From: Acidimicrobiia bacterium
GTDB lineage: Bacteria > Actinomycetota > Acidimicrobiia > Spongiisociales > ZC4RG35
DNA: 15,771 nucleotides
NCBI GenBank assembly: GCA_009377735.1
Contig: WHTL01000049.1
Location: forward strand, 1 to 15,771
Direction of reading: 5' to 3'
Under the pieces are notes generated by a model that did no database searches, was not told where the DNA came from, and was given only the letters and a program-made list of their open reading frames with translations. Shown in pieces: positions 1 to 6,214 of this stretch. A program made the position numbers and the translations under genes. Every line of letters starts with the position of its first letter. Positions within the stretch are counted from its first letter, which is position 1.

Positions 1-563
1 ACACCCACCGAATAGGCCAGCCCGCCGACCAGGATCAGCACCATTGGGCCCCAACCCAGAGTCCTGACGAGTGATGGTGCCCAAATAAGGGCCGACCATC
101 CCATCACCATCTGCAGCGTCACGGAAAGTCCGGTCGACGGTGACGAGAGTATGAGTTTGAGAAGGATCCCGGTGGCGGCGATCGCCCACACGATGGTGAG
201 TGCGATCACTTGTGAGACACCGTCGAGTGCAACAACGGCGAAGGGTGTGAACGTGGCAGCGACAACAAGGAAGATCGCCGAGTGATCGATCCTCTGCAAT
301 CGAGATTTCCATCTGGGGCTCCAGGGGACGGAGTGATACAGACAGGAGATGGAGAACATCGCCACCAGGCTCACGGCAAAGATCGCCACGGGGATGAGGA
401 CCGATCCCCCTGCTGCCACCGAGCGGACCACCAGTATTGTCCCCCCAACGAGGGCGATGATTGCTGCCAGACCATGAAGAAACCCGCGGATCGGATTCTC
501 CATCCGACCCAGCGTGAAGCGCTCAAGGGTGTCGGTTGAAGGAGAGCTTACCGCCGGTTCCAT
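1..563 (-). CDS. Hemolysin III (HlyIII/PAQR-like) family membrane protein, 3' end cut by window edge
   Basis: I translated this frame by hand; it is open to the left edge, so the C-terminus is missing (187 codons visible, against roughly 210-220 aa for the family). Seen: a short hydrophilic N-terminus, the segment ENPIRGFLHG (residues 22-31) leading into the first membrane helix, further hydrophobic helices at about 54-72, 95-112 and 120-140, the S73-x-L-Y-H77 motif and R91-I-D-H94 followed by ATFTPF. These are hallmarks of the HlyIII/PAQR family, integral membrane proteins thought to be metal-dependent hydrolases; the final HxxxH lies outside the window. The name comes from a hemolysin but the physiological role is unclear. 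The gene is divergent from the cis-prenyltransferase, as Rv1085c is from Rv1086 in Mycobacterium. Start ATG at 563 lies 7 nt after a TAGGAT box (576-571), which suggests a leaderless mRNA; Met21 is a less likely start. Confidence 0.88.
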   Translation of the reverse strand, partial: MEPAVSSPSTDTLERFTLGRMENPIRGFLHGLAAIIALVGGTILVVRSVAAGGSVLIPVAIFAVSLVAMFSISCLYHSVPWSPRWKSRLQRIDHSAIFLVVAATFTPFAVVALDGVSQVIALTIVWAIAATGILLKLILSSPSTGLSVTLQMVMGWSALIWAPSLVRTLGWGPMVLILVGGLAYSVG

Positions 564-570
564 CCCCGAA

Positions 571-576
571 ATCCTA
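571..576 (-). promoter_or_regulatory. Putative -10 box of the HlyIII gene
   Basis: TAGGAT on the minus strand ends 7 nt before the ATG, so transcription would start at or next to the start codon. No good -35 is visible. AGGA within it could instead act as a ribosome binding site. Confidence 0.4.
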
Positions 577-592
577 GGGTTGCGGCGAACCT

Positions 593-598
593 TAGAGT
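593..598 (+). promoter_or_regulatory. Putative -10 box of the cis-prenyltransferase gene
   Basis: TAGAGT lies 48 nt before the ATG at 647 in the divergent intergenic region. The same hexamer is the best -10 before the dnaB leader (6203), and CAGAGT precedes leuA. No clear -35 is seen. A small palindrome, CCGT-A-ACGG (603-611), lies just downstream. Confidence 0.35.
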
Positions 599-646
599 CG
601 TTCCGTAACGGCTGACAGTATCCATCCGGTACCATCGCGACGTTGC

Positions 647-1420
647 ATGCCCACGCCCACCGATCTCCTATATCGTGCCTATGAACGTCGACTCCGCCGC
701 TCCATTGACCCCCGTCTGGTGCCCCGACATGTTGGAATCGTCCTAGACGGGCATCGTCGTTACGCCCGCCAGTTCGGTCTTTCCAGCTACACCGATGCTT
801 ACCGAGCCGGGATGTCAAGGTTTGAGGAGTTCGTTAGCTGGACCACCGATCCCGAGATCAACGTGATCACGGCGTGGGTGCTCTCCACCGAGAACCTGAC
901 CCGTCCGGCCTCGGAGCTGGACCCCTACTTCGATGTCCTGGTCGAGTTATTCCACCGTCTACCGGATCTGTGTCGCCGTGACGGGCTCAGCCTCCGGTTC
1001 ATTGGGAGCTTCGATCGTCTTCCGGAGAGGCTGGTGACGGCGGCTCGGCGAGCCGAGGAGCAGTCCGGGGACGGTCATCGACATCTCAACATCGCCATGG
1101 GATACGGTGGTCGCCAGGAGATTGTCGATGCGGTTCGGGACCTGGTGCAGGGTCTTGCCGACCAGGGGGTCCCAGCCGACCAGCTCGCAGACCACATAAA
1201 TTCCGACACCGTCGAGGCCAACCTCTACATCCCCGAGCTCCCCGACCCCGATGTTCTCATCAGAACCTCGGGGGAGTCCCGTCTCTCTGGCTTCCTGCTG
1301 TGGCAGTCGGCCTACGCCGAGTTCGTATTCGTAGACGTCTTCTGGCCCGCCTTCCGACGAGTCGACTTCCTCCGCGCCATCCGAGACTACGTCCGCCGAG
1401 ACCGCCGCTTCGGCAGGTAG
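647..1420 (+). CDS. Isoprenyl transferase, short-chain Z-prenyl diphosphate synthase (Rv1086-like)
   Basis: A cis-prenyltransferase of 257 aa that condenses isopentenyl diphosphate onto an allylic diphosphate in the cis configuration. Seen: RHVGIVLDGHRRYAR (27-41) with catalytic Asp34, LSTENL in the middle, NIAMGYGGRQEIVDA, and the C-terminal signature RTSGE-x-RLSGFLLWQ (206-220) with the AYAEF and FWPAF segments. The RLSGF form (rather than RLSNF) and the overall pattern match mycobacterial Rv1086, which makes Z,E-farnesyl diphosphate, the precursor of decaprenyl phosphate for cell-envelope synthesis. The product here is inferred to be short-chain; uppS-type long-chain activity is the alternative. 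Odd: the canonical DGN is DGH (His36). The HlyIII gene is divergent upstream. No strong Shine-Dalgarno precedes the ATG. Confidence 0.92.
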   Translation: MPTPTDLLYRAYERRLRRSIDPRLVPRHVGIVLDGHRRYARQFGLSSYTDAYRAGMSRFEEFVSWTTDPEINVITAWVLSTENLTRPASELDPYFDVLVELFHRLPDLCRRDGLSLRFIGSFDRLPERLVTAARRAEEQSGDGHRHLNIAMGYGGRQEIVDAVRDLVQGLADQGVPADQLADHINSDTVEANLYIPELPDPDVLIRTSGESRLSGFLLWQSAYAEFVFVDVFWPAFRRVDFLRAIRDYVRRDRRFGR

Positions 1421-1442
1421 GGGAGCACAACCCCGGTTCGGC

Positions 1443-1458
1443 TGTACCTGGAGGTACA
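1443..1458. promoter_or_regulatory. Perfect 7+2+7 palindrome between the prenyltransferase and pyrE, possible operator
   Basis: TGTACCT-GG-AGGTACA is a perfect inverted repeat. It starts 23 nt after the upstream stop codon and ends about 42 nt before the putative pyrE -10. There is no T-tract after it, so it looks like a protein-binding site rather than a terminator. I do not recognise the regulator. Confidence 0.45.
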
Positions 1459-1499
1459 CAAACCCGCGTTCGTTCGTGTGGGACGGATATGTGCAGCGC

Positions 1500-1505
1500 T
1501 ACGAT
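1500..1505 (+). promoter_or_regulatory. Putative -10 box of the pyrE operon
   Basis: TACGAT ends 8 nt before the GTG start of pyrE and would give a nearly leaderless transcript. The GAGG at 1506-1509 could alternatively be a closely spaced ribosome binding site on a longer mRNA. Confidence 0.4.
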
Positions 1506-1513
1506 GAGGCGCT

Positions 1514-2059
1514 GTGACACGGGACGATCTGGCCAACCTGATCCGAACCAAGGCGATCAGAACAGATGGCCCATTCACCCTGAGATCGGGGGAGGTGAGC
1601 GACTGGTACCTCGATGCCCGTCAGGTGACCTACGCCGGTGAAGGCGCCAATCTGATTGGCCCCCTTCTCCTTCCCTTCGTCGAAGAAGATGTGGTTGCCG
1701 TGGGCGGGATGACCATGGGAGCCGATCCCATCGCCCTCGCCATCGCTGTCGAAGCCACCAATCAGGGAAGAAGGCTCAACTCCTTCAGTATTCGCAAGGA
1801 GGCCAAAGATCACGGGACCGGGGGGCGCCTCGTTGGTCCAGTTACGCAGGGGGATAGGGTGACGATCGTCGAGGACACCACCACCACCGGGGGCGCCATA
1901 AGAGAATCCATCGACGTAGCGCGTTCGGAGGGTCTCGATGTGGCAAGCGCCCTCGTGCTGATCGATCGCAGTGATGGGCGTGCATTATCGGCATCCGAGG
2001 AATTCGCCGTACCCTATATGGCTGTGTTCACCCCGAGAGATCTTGGAATGGAGCCATGA
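1514..2059 (+). CDS. pyrE: Orotate phosphoribosyltransferase
   Basis: Transfers orotate onto PRPP to give orotidine 5'-monophosphate, the fifth step of de novo UMP synthesis, in the cytosol. Seen in 181 aa: TLRSGEVSDWYLDAR (22-36) for substrate binding, the flexible catalytic loop RKEAKDHGTGG (94-104) with Lys98 and His100, and the PRPP-binding motif VTIVEDTTTTGG (116-127) with the acidic pair Glu120-Asp121. The length is that of a stand-alone PyrE with no fused OMP decarboxylase. The start is GTG. The stop overlaps the next gene's start by 4 bp (ATGA), so the two are probably translationally coupled. A perfect palindrome and a candidate -10 lie upstream. No other de novo pyrimidine gene is in the window. 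Confidence 0.95.
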   Translation: MTRDDLANLIRTKAIRTDGPFTLRSGEVSDWYLDARQVTYAGEGANLIGPLLLPFVEEDVVAVGGMTMGADPIALAIAVEATNQGRRLNSFSIRKEAKDHGTGGRLVGPVTQGDRVTIVEDTTTTGGAIRESIDVARSEGLDVASALVLIDRSDGRALSASEEFAVPYMAVFTPRDLGMEP

Positions 2060-2670
2060 GCTCGCCCGACGACAACGACAAGACGTTCGAGGTTCGGCGC
2101 AACCCTTGGCGGGGTTGGGGATGGGCGCTGGTCGGTATCCCATTTCTCGTTATGGGAGTCGATGTCCTCTTCACCCGATACTTCACCGACCAACTCTTAG
2201 AGATCGCCTACTCCACAGCGGCCAACACCGAAGGCACCATGGAGACCCGCGACTACATCTTCGCCGCCATCTTCATCCTGGCCGGCGGAGGTCTGGTGTT
2301 GTACGGCCTGAAAGAACTTCTCGCTCCCACTCTGGTGATGCTTGCCGACGACCTCGGTCTTGAGGTCCGGTCCGGCCCCTTCGCCACCCCCCTGCGCTAC
2401 CGCTGGGAGAACGTGGGGGCAATCGAGCCTCGTACGGTCGACATCGATGGTGCCTCCCATGAGGTGCTCCACATCGGCGAAGTCGAACCAACCGGTCCGG
2501 AGCCGTGGGGTGGTCGCTGGGCACAGCCAGATGGTCTCGACATCCTCACCGAAGGGTGGTCGATGTCATCGGAGGAGGTCACCGAGAATCTGGAGGAGCG
2601 TCGCCTCAGCGGCATGGAGGTTGCCGTTGTAGATAACACCGATGGGGAGACTGCAATCGAGGACGAGTGA
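2056..2670 (+). CDS. Two-helix membrane protein with a C-terminal PH-like (bacterial PH-type) domain
   Basis: No close family is recognised with certainty. The 204-aa protein has a charged N-terminus with RRNPWRG (14-20), hydrophobic helices at about 21-41 and 67-85, and then a soluble part from about 92: LADDLGLEVRSGPF followed by LRYRWENVGAIEPR. A two-helix hairpin followed by 'this region is interpreted under rule x, W-x-x-I' strands is the usual look of bacterial PH-like domain proteins, so the soluble part probably faces the cytoplasm as a beta-sandwich. The C-terminus is acidic. It overlaps pyrE by 4 bp and meets nfo in a TGATG junction, so it is an internal gene of this operon. Function unknown; no catalytic motif seen. 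Confidence 0.72.
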   Translation: MSSPDDNDKTFEVRRNPWRGWGWALVGIPFLVMGVDVLFTRYFTDQLLEIAYSTAANTEGTMETRDYIFAAIFILAGGGLVLYGLKELLAPTLVMLADDLGLEVRSGPFATPLRYRWENVGAIEPRTVDIDGASHEVLHIGEVEPTGPEPWGGRWAQPDGLDILTEGWSMSSEEVTENLEERRLSGMEVAVVDNTDGETAIEDE

Positions 2671-3463
2671 TGGATCTCTCCATCGGAGCGCATACCCCTA
2701 ACTCCGACCCGCTGCACGAGGCCAGTGAACGGGACGCCGATCTCGTCCAGATATTCCTCTCCAATCCCCAGGGTTGGAAGAAGCCGAATCCCCGATCCGA
2801 TGCCGAGGACCTGCGGCGGGCAGCGATGCCCATCTATGTCCATGCCCCCTACCTGATCAATGTGTGCGCCGACAACAATCGCGTCCGCATACCAAGCAGG
2901 AGGATCCTGCAGGAAACCTGCGATGCCGCAAGCGAGATCGACGCCGAAGCGGTGGTGGTGCATGCCGGCCACGTGACGGGGGACGGCCCCACCGACGATG
3001 GCCTGGTGCGATGGAGGAAGGCATTGGAGGCCCTGGACACCGACATGACAGTGCTGATCGAGAACACCGCCGGCGGTGACAAGGCTCTTGGTCGACGGGT
3101 GGAATGGCTGGCACGGCTCTGGGAGGAGATCGGAGAGTTCGGTCCCGGTTTCGTCCTTGACACATGTCACGCCTGGGCGGGTGGCGAGCCCCTCGATGGT
3201 CTGGTGCCCCGTGTTCGGGAGGCGACCGGGCGGATCGATTTGGTCCATCTCAACGACAGCCGCGACGAATTCGACTCCCGTCGTGACCGTCAGCCAATCT
3301 GGGGAAGGGAGAGATCCCACTCGATGTCATGGTGGGTATCGTCGCCGAGGCGGGAGTCCCAGTGGTGGTGGAGACTCCCGATCTCGAGGGCCAGACAGCT
3401 GATATCGCCCTGATCCGCACCAAGCTCGCCGAGATTGATACCAGCTCAGGCGGCGATGCGTAA
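2670..3463 (+). CDS. nfo: Endonuclease IV family AP endonuclease, interrupted by a one-base frameshift
   Basis: A TIM-barrel AP endonuclease of the Nfo family, which cuts the backbone 5' to abasic sites in base-excision repair. Metal-binding residues visible by alignment from memory to E. coli Nfo: H58, H98, E131, D164, H167, H193 and D206. After codon 207 the frame breaks. Frame 1 runs on as Trp/Arg-rich nonsense to a stop near 3411, while from 3296 another frame continues the family sequence NLGKGEIPLD and the catalytic-Glu motif VVVETPD, ending at TAA 3461-3463. The break is at CGT-CA-GCC-AAT: one missing third base of a His codon. Restoring it gives DRHANLGKGEI, recovers the last metal ligand (H231 in E. 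coli) and yields a normal 264-aa protein. So either a recent mutation or a sequencing error. ATG at 2670 is preferred over GTG 2667. Confidence 0.85.
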
Positions 3464-4055
3464 GGCCACGTCTCGTTTGGCTGGTGCGACAGCAGGCCTC
3501 CTACTCCTGCTCATGGGTTGTGCTGGCAATGCCGACACCCCGACTACAACCGCAAATGACGACGGGACATTGGTGCCGCTGGCAACAAAAGGCGTAGCGA
3601 CCACCGGAGCAACATCCCCGACCGAGCCCGCGGTCACCACACTCCCGACCACACACGTTTCCACAACCACGATGGGAATGGGAGATCTGGTCGGTTGGGA
3701 GACCACCGTCATCAAGGTAGGAGATGAGGAGCTCACCGTCGCCTTGGCCGACGACGCCCGGGAGAGATCCCAGGGACTGCGCGGGGTGGATGACATCGGT
3801 GATCTCGACGGCATGCTCTTCGTTTTCGAGAATGCCCGCGAGGCGACATTCATCATGGAGGACACCATCATGCCCATCGACATCGGGTTCTACGATTCGG
3901 GCGGCGAGCTGGTGAGGACCTACCAGATGGTCCCATGCAGGCAAGATGACCAAGAATGCGATGTGTATCCGTCGGAGGCGGCGGTTGCGTACGCGCTCGA
4001 AGTCCCCGCTGGCACCTTTTCCTACCCTGAGAATGCCCGCCTGACCCTGCCCTGA
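3456..4055 (+). CDS. DUF192 family lipoprotein
   Basis: A 199-aa protein from ATG 3456, overlapping the end of the restored nfo reading frame by 8 bp. An upstream TTG at 3435 is possible but would only lengthen the signal peptide. Seen: MRK start, a hydrophobic stretch LLLLL and the lipobox LMGC (19-22), so Cys22 is the expected lipid-anchored residue. A Thr/Ala/Pro-rich linker of about 50 residues follows (typical of exported actinobacterial lipoproteins), and then the DUF192 domain from about residue 75: ERSQGLRG, GMLFVF, a TFIMEDTIMPIDIGFYD segment, MVPC with a second Cys, and YALEVPAGTF near the end. DUF192 is a small beta fold of unknown biochemical function, often secreted. It is the last gene of the pyrE unit; 227 bp separate it from rpsF. 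Confidence 0.85.
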   Translation: MRKATSRLAGATAGLLLLLMGCAGNADTPTTTANDDGTLVPLATKGVATTGATSPTEPAVTTLPTTHVSTTTMGMGDLVGWETTVIKVGDEELTVALADDARERSQGLRGVDDIGDLDGMLFVFENAREATFIMEDTIMPIDIGFYDSGGELVRTYQMVPCRQDDQECDVYPSEAAVAYALEVPAGTFSYPENARLTLP

Positions 4056-4137
4056 GGACCCACACAACGAGCGGGAGCCGCAGCCGTTGGCCGGGATCCG
4101 ACCGTCCCTCCTCGCTGAGGCCCCGAGTGCTCCCAGA

Positions 4138-4166
4138 TTGGGTCACGTAACCCCGTCGTGTACACT
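4138..4166 (+). promoter_or_regulatory. Probable promoter of the rpsF-ssb-rpsR-rplI operon
   Basis: TTGGGT (4138-4143), 17 bp, TACACT (4161-4166). Both boxes match the sigma-70/SigA consensus in part and the spacing is optimal. Transcription would start near 4173, leaving a leader of about 110 nt before rpsF. Confidence 0.5.
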
Positions 4167-4197
4167 CCCGTAGTACCCCCGATTGGCGACGCGCCGT

Positions 4198-4249
4198 CCG
4201 ATCTGGGTGACCCCTGCTCCGGGATGTGTCGGATTGCGACAACGATCGG
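4198..4249 (+). promoter_or_regulatory. Foldable rpsF mRNA leader element (three-way junction)
   Basis: An outer stem CCGATC/GATCGG (4198-4203 with 4244-4249) encloses two hairpins: GGG-TGA-CCC (4205-4213) and TGTCG-GATTG-CGACA (4227-4241). An unpaired CCG (4219-4221) lies between them. rpsF leaders in many bacteria bind the S6:S18 complex through a CCG-containing element for autoregulation; that this is such an element is only inferred. Confidence 0.35.
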
Positions 4250-4282
4250 GGCCTTCCAAACGGATGTCCACAGGAGGTGACA

Positions 4283-4669
4283 ATGCGCGACTATGAACTC
4301 ATGACGATTCACCATCCCGACCTCGAAGAGGCCGAGGTGTCGACGAAGATCGACGAACTCGGATCGCTTCTCGAACGGGACAGGGCGACGGTGAACAAGA
4401 AGGATCTCTGGGGACGCCGCCGGTTTGCCTATGAGATCGACCACATGACCGAGGGTCACTACACGCTGATCACCTTCAGCTCGGAGCCTGGTCCGGTGGC
4501 AAATGTCGACAGAATCCTGGGGCTCGCCGACGAGGTCATCCGACACAAGATCCTCGTTTCCCACGGTATTTCCACCGTATCGGCACCTCCAACCATCGAT
4601 GCGGCAGCCCTCGCTGCTAACCGGGATTCGCGACGAGGCTCTGGAAACCGTCGTTCCTCGGAGGCATGA
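4283..4669 (+). CDS. rpsF: 30S ribosomal protein S6
   Basis: 128-aa S6, which binds 16S rRNA in the platform of the small subunit together with S18. Seen: the N-terminus MRDYELMTIHHPDL, the central KKDLWGRRRFAYEI segment (family pattern W-G-R-R-x-L-A-Y) and EVIRHKILV, followed by a basic, disordered tail ending RRSSEA, longer than in minimal S6 proteins. The start is fixed by an excellent Shine-Dalgarno, AGGAGGTGA, 2-8 nt before ATG 4283; the frame is open further upstream to 4226 but that extension has no S6 similarity. It leads the conserved rpsF-ssb-rpsR-rplI order and is probably autoregulated through its leader. Confidence 0.96.
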   Translation: MRDYELMTIHHPDLEEAEVSTKIDELGSLLERDRATVNKKDLWGRRRFAYEIDHMTEGHYTLITFSSEPGPVANVDRILGLADEVIRHKILVSHGISTVSAPPTIDAAALAANRDSRRGSGNRRSSEA

Positions 4670-4694
4670 TGGTAGAGAACGGTAAAGGAGACCC

Positions 4695-5159
4695 ATGTCG
4701 AACAATGTGACCCTCATCGGAAATCTGGTAGACGATCCCGAGTTGCGATTCACCCCGTCGGGTGTGGCACTCGCCAAGATCCGCCTGGCAGTCAACCGCC
4801 GGTGGCGCGATAGCAACAACGAATGGCAAGAAGACACCAGCTTCTTCAGTGGGACGATCTGGCGTGATCAGGCCGAGTCGGCAGCAGAGTCACTCGAGAA
4901 GGGCGCCAGAGTGATCGTTAGCGGGCGACTAGAGCAACGCTCATGGGAAACCGAGCAAGGCGATCGCCGCTCCGTCGTGGAGATCCAAGTCGACGAGATC
5001 GGCCCCAGCCTCCGCTGGGCCACTGCCACTGTAAAGCGCGCCGAGCGCTCCAGTGGTGATTGGTCACAGGGCGGTGGCGGTAGCAGCAACCGAACCGAAG
5101 CAACTCCTGCGGCGCCTGTTGCCAGAGATGATTACGGCCCCGACGAGGCCCCGTTCTAG
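4695..5159 (+). CDS. ssb: Single-stranded DNA-binding protein
   Basis: A 154-aa SSB that coats single-stranded DNA in replication, recombination and repair. Seen: an N-terminal OB fold (about 1-108) with NVTLIGNLVDDPELRFTPSG, AVNRRW, the aromatic-rich DTSFFSGTIW, and RVIVSGRLEQRSWET; a Gly/Ser/Pro-rich flexible linker with GGGGSS; and the acidic tip DDYGPDEAPF, the conserved C-terminal hook (usually ending D-x-x-P-F) that recruits partner proteins. A clear AAAGGAGA ribosome binding site precedes ATG 4695. It lies between rpsF and rpsR, its typical place in actinobacteria and many others, 25 bp after rpsF, so it is cotranscribed. Confidence 0.96.
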   Translation: MSNNVTLIGNLVDDPELRFTPSGVALAKIRLAVNRRWRDSNNEWQEDTSFFSGTIWRDQAESAAESLEKGARVIVSGRLEQRSWETEQGDRRSVVEIQVDEIGPSLRWATATVKRAERSSGDWSQGGGGSSNRTEATPAAPVARDDYGPDEAPF

Positions 5160-5186
5160 TGGCCCGTCACTGGAAGGTGCAGAGAA

Positions 5187-5456
5187 ATGGCTAGAAAAGC
5201 AAAGAGCAATCGGAAAAGACGTCGTCAGTTCCCCGACACCAGGAGGGGCAAGGTCCGGCCCTGTCAATTCTGCAAGGAGAACGTCGATTTCATCGACTGG
5301 AAGGATGTGTCGGTTCTTCGCAAGTACATGTCCGACCGGGCCAAAATCCGCTCACGTAGGGTGACAGGGGTCTGTCCCGGTCATCAGCGGGAGCTGGCCA
5401 CGGCAATCAAGAATGCACGTGAGATGGCTCTCCTGCCATACGTGGTGCAGCGATGA
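5187..5456 (+). CDS. rpsR: 30S ribosomal protein S18, Cys-containing (zinc-type) form
   Basis: 89-aa S18 of the small-subunit platform, partner of S6. Seen: a strongly basic N-terminus (RKRRRQF), RPCQFCKENVDFIDWKDV, YMSDRAKIRSRRVTGVC and the end HQRELATAIKNAREMALLPY. CxxC at residues 26-29 plus VCPGH later provides the C-C-C-H set of a zinc-type (C+) S18; many actinobacteria also carry a zinc-free paralogue used under zinc limitation, which is not in this window. AAGGTG lies upstream of the ATG. The stop overlaps rplI by 4 bp (ATGA), implying translational coupling. Confidence 0.95.
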   Translation: MARKAKSNRKRRRQFPDTRRGKVRPCQFCKENVDFIDWKDVSVLRKYMSDRAKIRSRRVTGVCPGHQRELATAIKNAREMALLPYVVQR

Positions 5457-5899
5457 GGCTCATTCTCACCGACGATGTCCCAAATCTTGGTGCCGCGGGT
5501 GAGGTGGTTGACGTTGCCGACGGGTACGGACGCAACTTTCTGCTCCCCCGATCCAAGGCGGTAAGGGTCACGCCGGGAGCCGTTCGCCAGGCCGAGAAAT
5601 CTCGAGTTGCAAGGGAGGCCGCCAACAAGGTCGCCAAGGAGGAAGCCGAGCGGATCGCCACCCAGTTGGTGGGAACTCGTGTGGTCCTCGCGGCGCAGAC
5701 CGGCGACGAAGGTAAGCTCTACGGTTCGATCTCCGTGAACGACGTCCTCACCGGTATCCAGAAGTTCACGGGTGTGGAACTGGAGCGCCACCAGATCGAG
5801 ATCTCCGAGGCGATACGCTCCATCGGGCTCCACGAGATCCGTGTCAAGCTCCATCCAGAAGTGGTCTTTCCCGTCACCTTGGATATCATTCCCGCCTGA
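5453..5899 (+). CDS. rplI: 50S ribosomal protein L9
   Basis: 148-aa L9, a two-domain large-subunit protein that binds 23S rRNA near the L1 stalk and limits frameshifting. Seen: the N-terminal domain MRLILTDDVPNLGAAGEVV followed by the L9 signature DVADGYGRNFLLPRSKA (residues about 20-36), a long Ala/Lys/Glu connecting helix (about 45-75), and the C-terminal domain with GKLYGSISVNDV and a final VTLDIIPA. The length is standard. It starts inside the rpsR stop codon region (ATGA overlap) and has no separate ribosome binding site of note. Confidence 0.96.
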   Translation: MRLILTDDVPNLGAAGEVVDVADGYGRNFLLPRSKAVRVTPGAVRQAEKSRVAREAANKVAKEEAERIATQLVGTRVVLAAQTGDEGKLYGSISVNDVLTGIQKFTGVELERHQIEISEAIRSIGLHEIRVKLHPEVVFPVTLDIIPA

Positions 5900-5917
5900 T
5901 CCCACCTTGAGGCTCAA

Positions 5918-6148
5918 ATGGCGAGAAACAACCAGAGCTCGAATATGGCAATGGGGATGGCGATAGGCATTGCCGTCGGTGCCGGGATAGGCGCCGCGAT
6001 GAACAATGTCGGCATAGGTGTCGGTATGGGTGTAGCCATCGGTGCCGCTCTCGGCGCTTTCTACCAGCGTGGCGACGATTCCGATGATGAGGTAGAAGGC
6101 GAGACCGGGCGAGTCCGGCGAGGACCCACCCAACGAGAATCCCCCTGA
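5918..6148 (+). CDS. Small glycine-zipper membrane protein
   Basis: 76 aa, 18 bp after rplI, with GAGG 7-10 nt before the ATG. Seen: a short polar N-terminus, then two Gly-rich hydrophobic helices (about 11-30 and 32-50) separated by MNN, with the GxxxG-type pattern MAIGIAVGAGIGAA and GVGMGVAIGAALGAF. The tail is acidic and then basic (DDSDDEVEGE, then RVRRG). This resembles short glycine-zipper proteins found widely in bacteria, whose helices pack closely in membranes; their function is not established. It is not a standard member of the rpsF-rplI cluster. Its position suggests cotranscription with rplI. Confidence 0.72.
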   Translation: MARNNQSSNMAMGMAIGIAVGAGIGAAMNNVGIGVGMGVAIGAALGAFYQRGDDSDDEVEGETGRVRRGPTQRESP

Positions 6149-6180
6149 CGACCGAAACGTCTGAAGGGCGGAACAATCTC

Positions 6181-6208
6181 TTCACAAAACGTGCAACCTT
6201 GCTAGAGT
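6181..6208 (+). promoter_or_regulatory. Probable promoter upstream of the dnaB leader
   Basis: TTCACA (6181-6186), 16 bp, TAGAGT (6203-6208). The -35 matches TTGACA at five of six positions. The expected start near 6215 leaves about 285 nt before dnaB, unusually long in a window where several genes look leaderless. Confidence 0.5.
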
Positions 6209-6214
6209 GCCTTT

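Noticed and set aside
282..539. Plus-strand frame of 85 codons
   Set aside because: It is antisense to the HlyIII gene and is His/Asp-rich without hydrophobic or domain features.
2397..3320. Long minus-strand frame (307 codons) across the PH-like protein and nfo
   Set aside because: Both genes on the plus strand have clear family motifs, and the minus-strand translation shows none; it is a GC-rich antisense shadow.
3291..3320. Programmed ribosomal frameshifting in nfo
   Set aside because: There is no slippery heptamer at the break, and a single missing base in a His codon explains both the lost metal ligand and the frame change.
5384..6133. Minus-strand 249-codon frame opposite rplI and the glycine-zipper gene
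   Set aside because: It is antisense to an unmistakable L9 gene and has His/Asp/Thr-rich composition typical of antisense translation.
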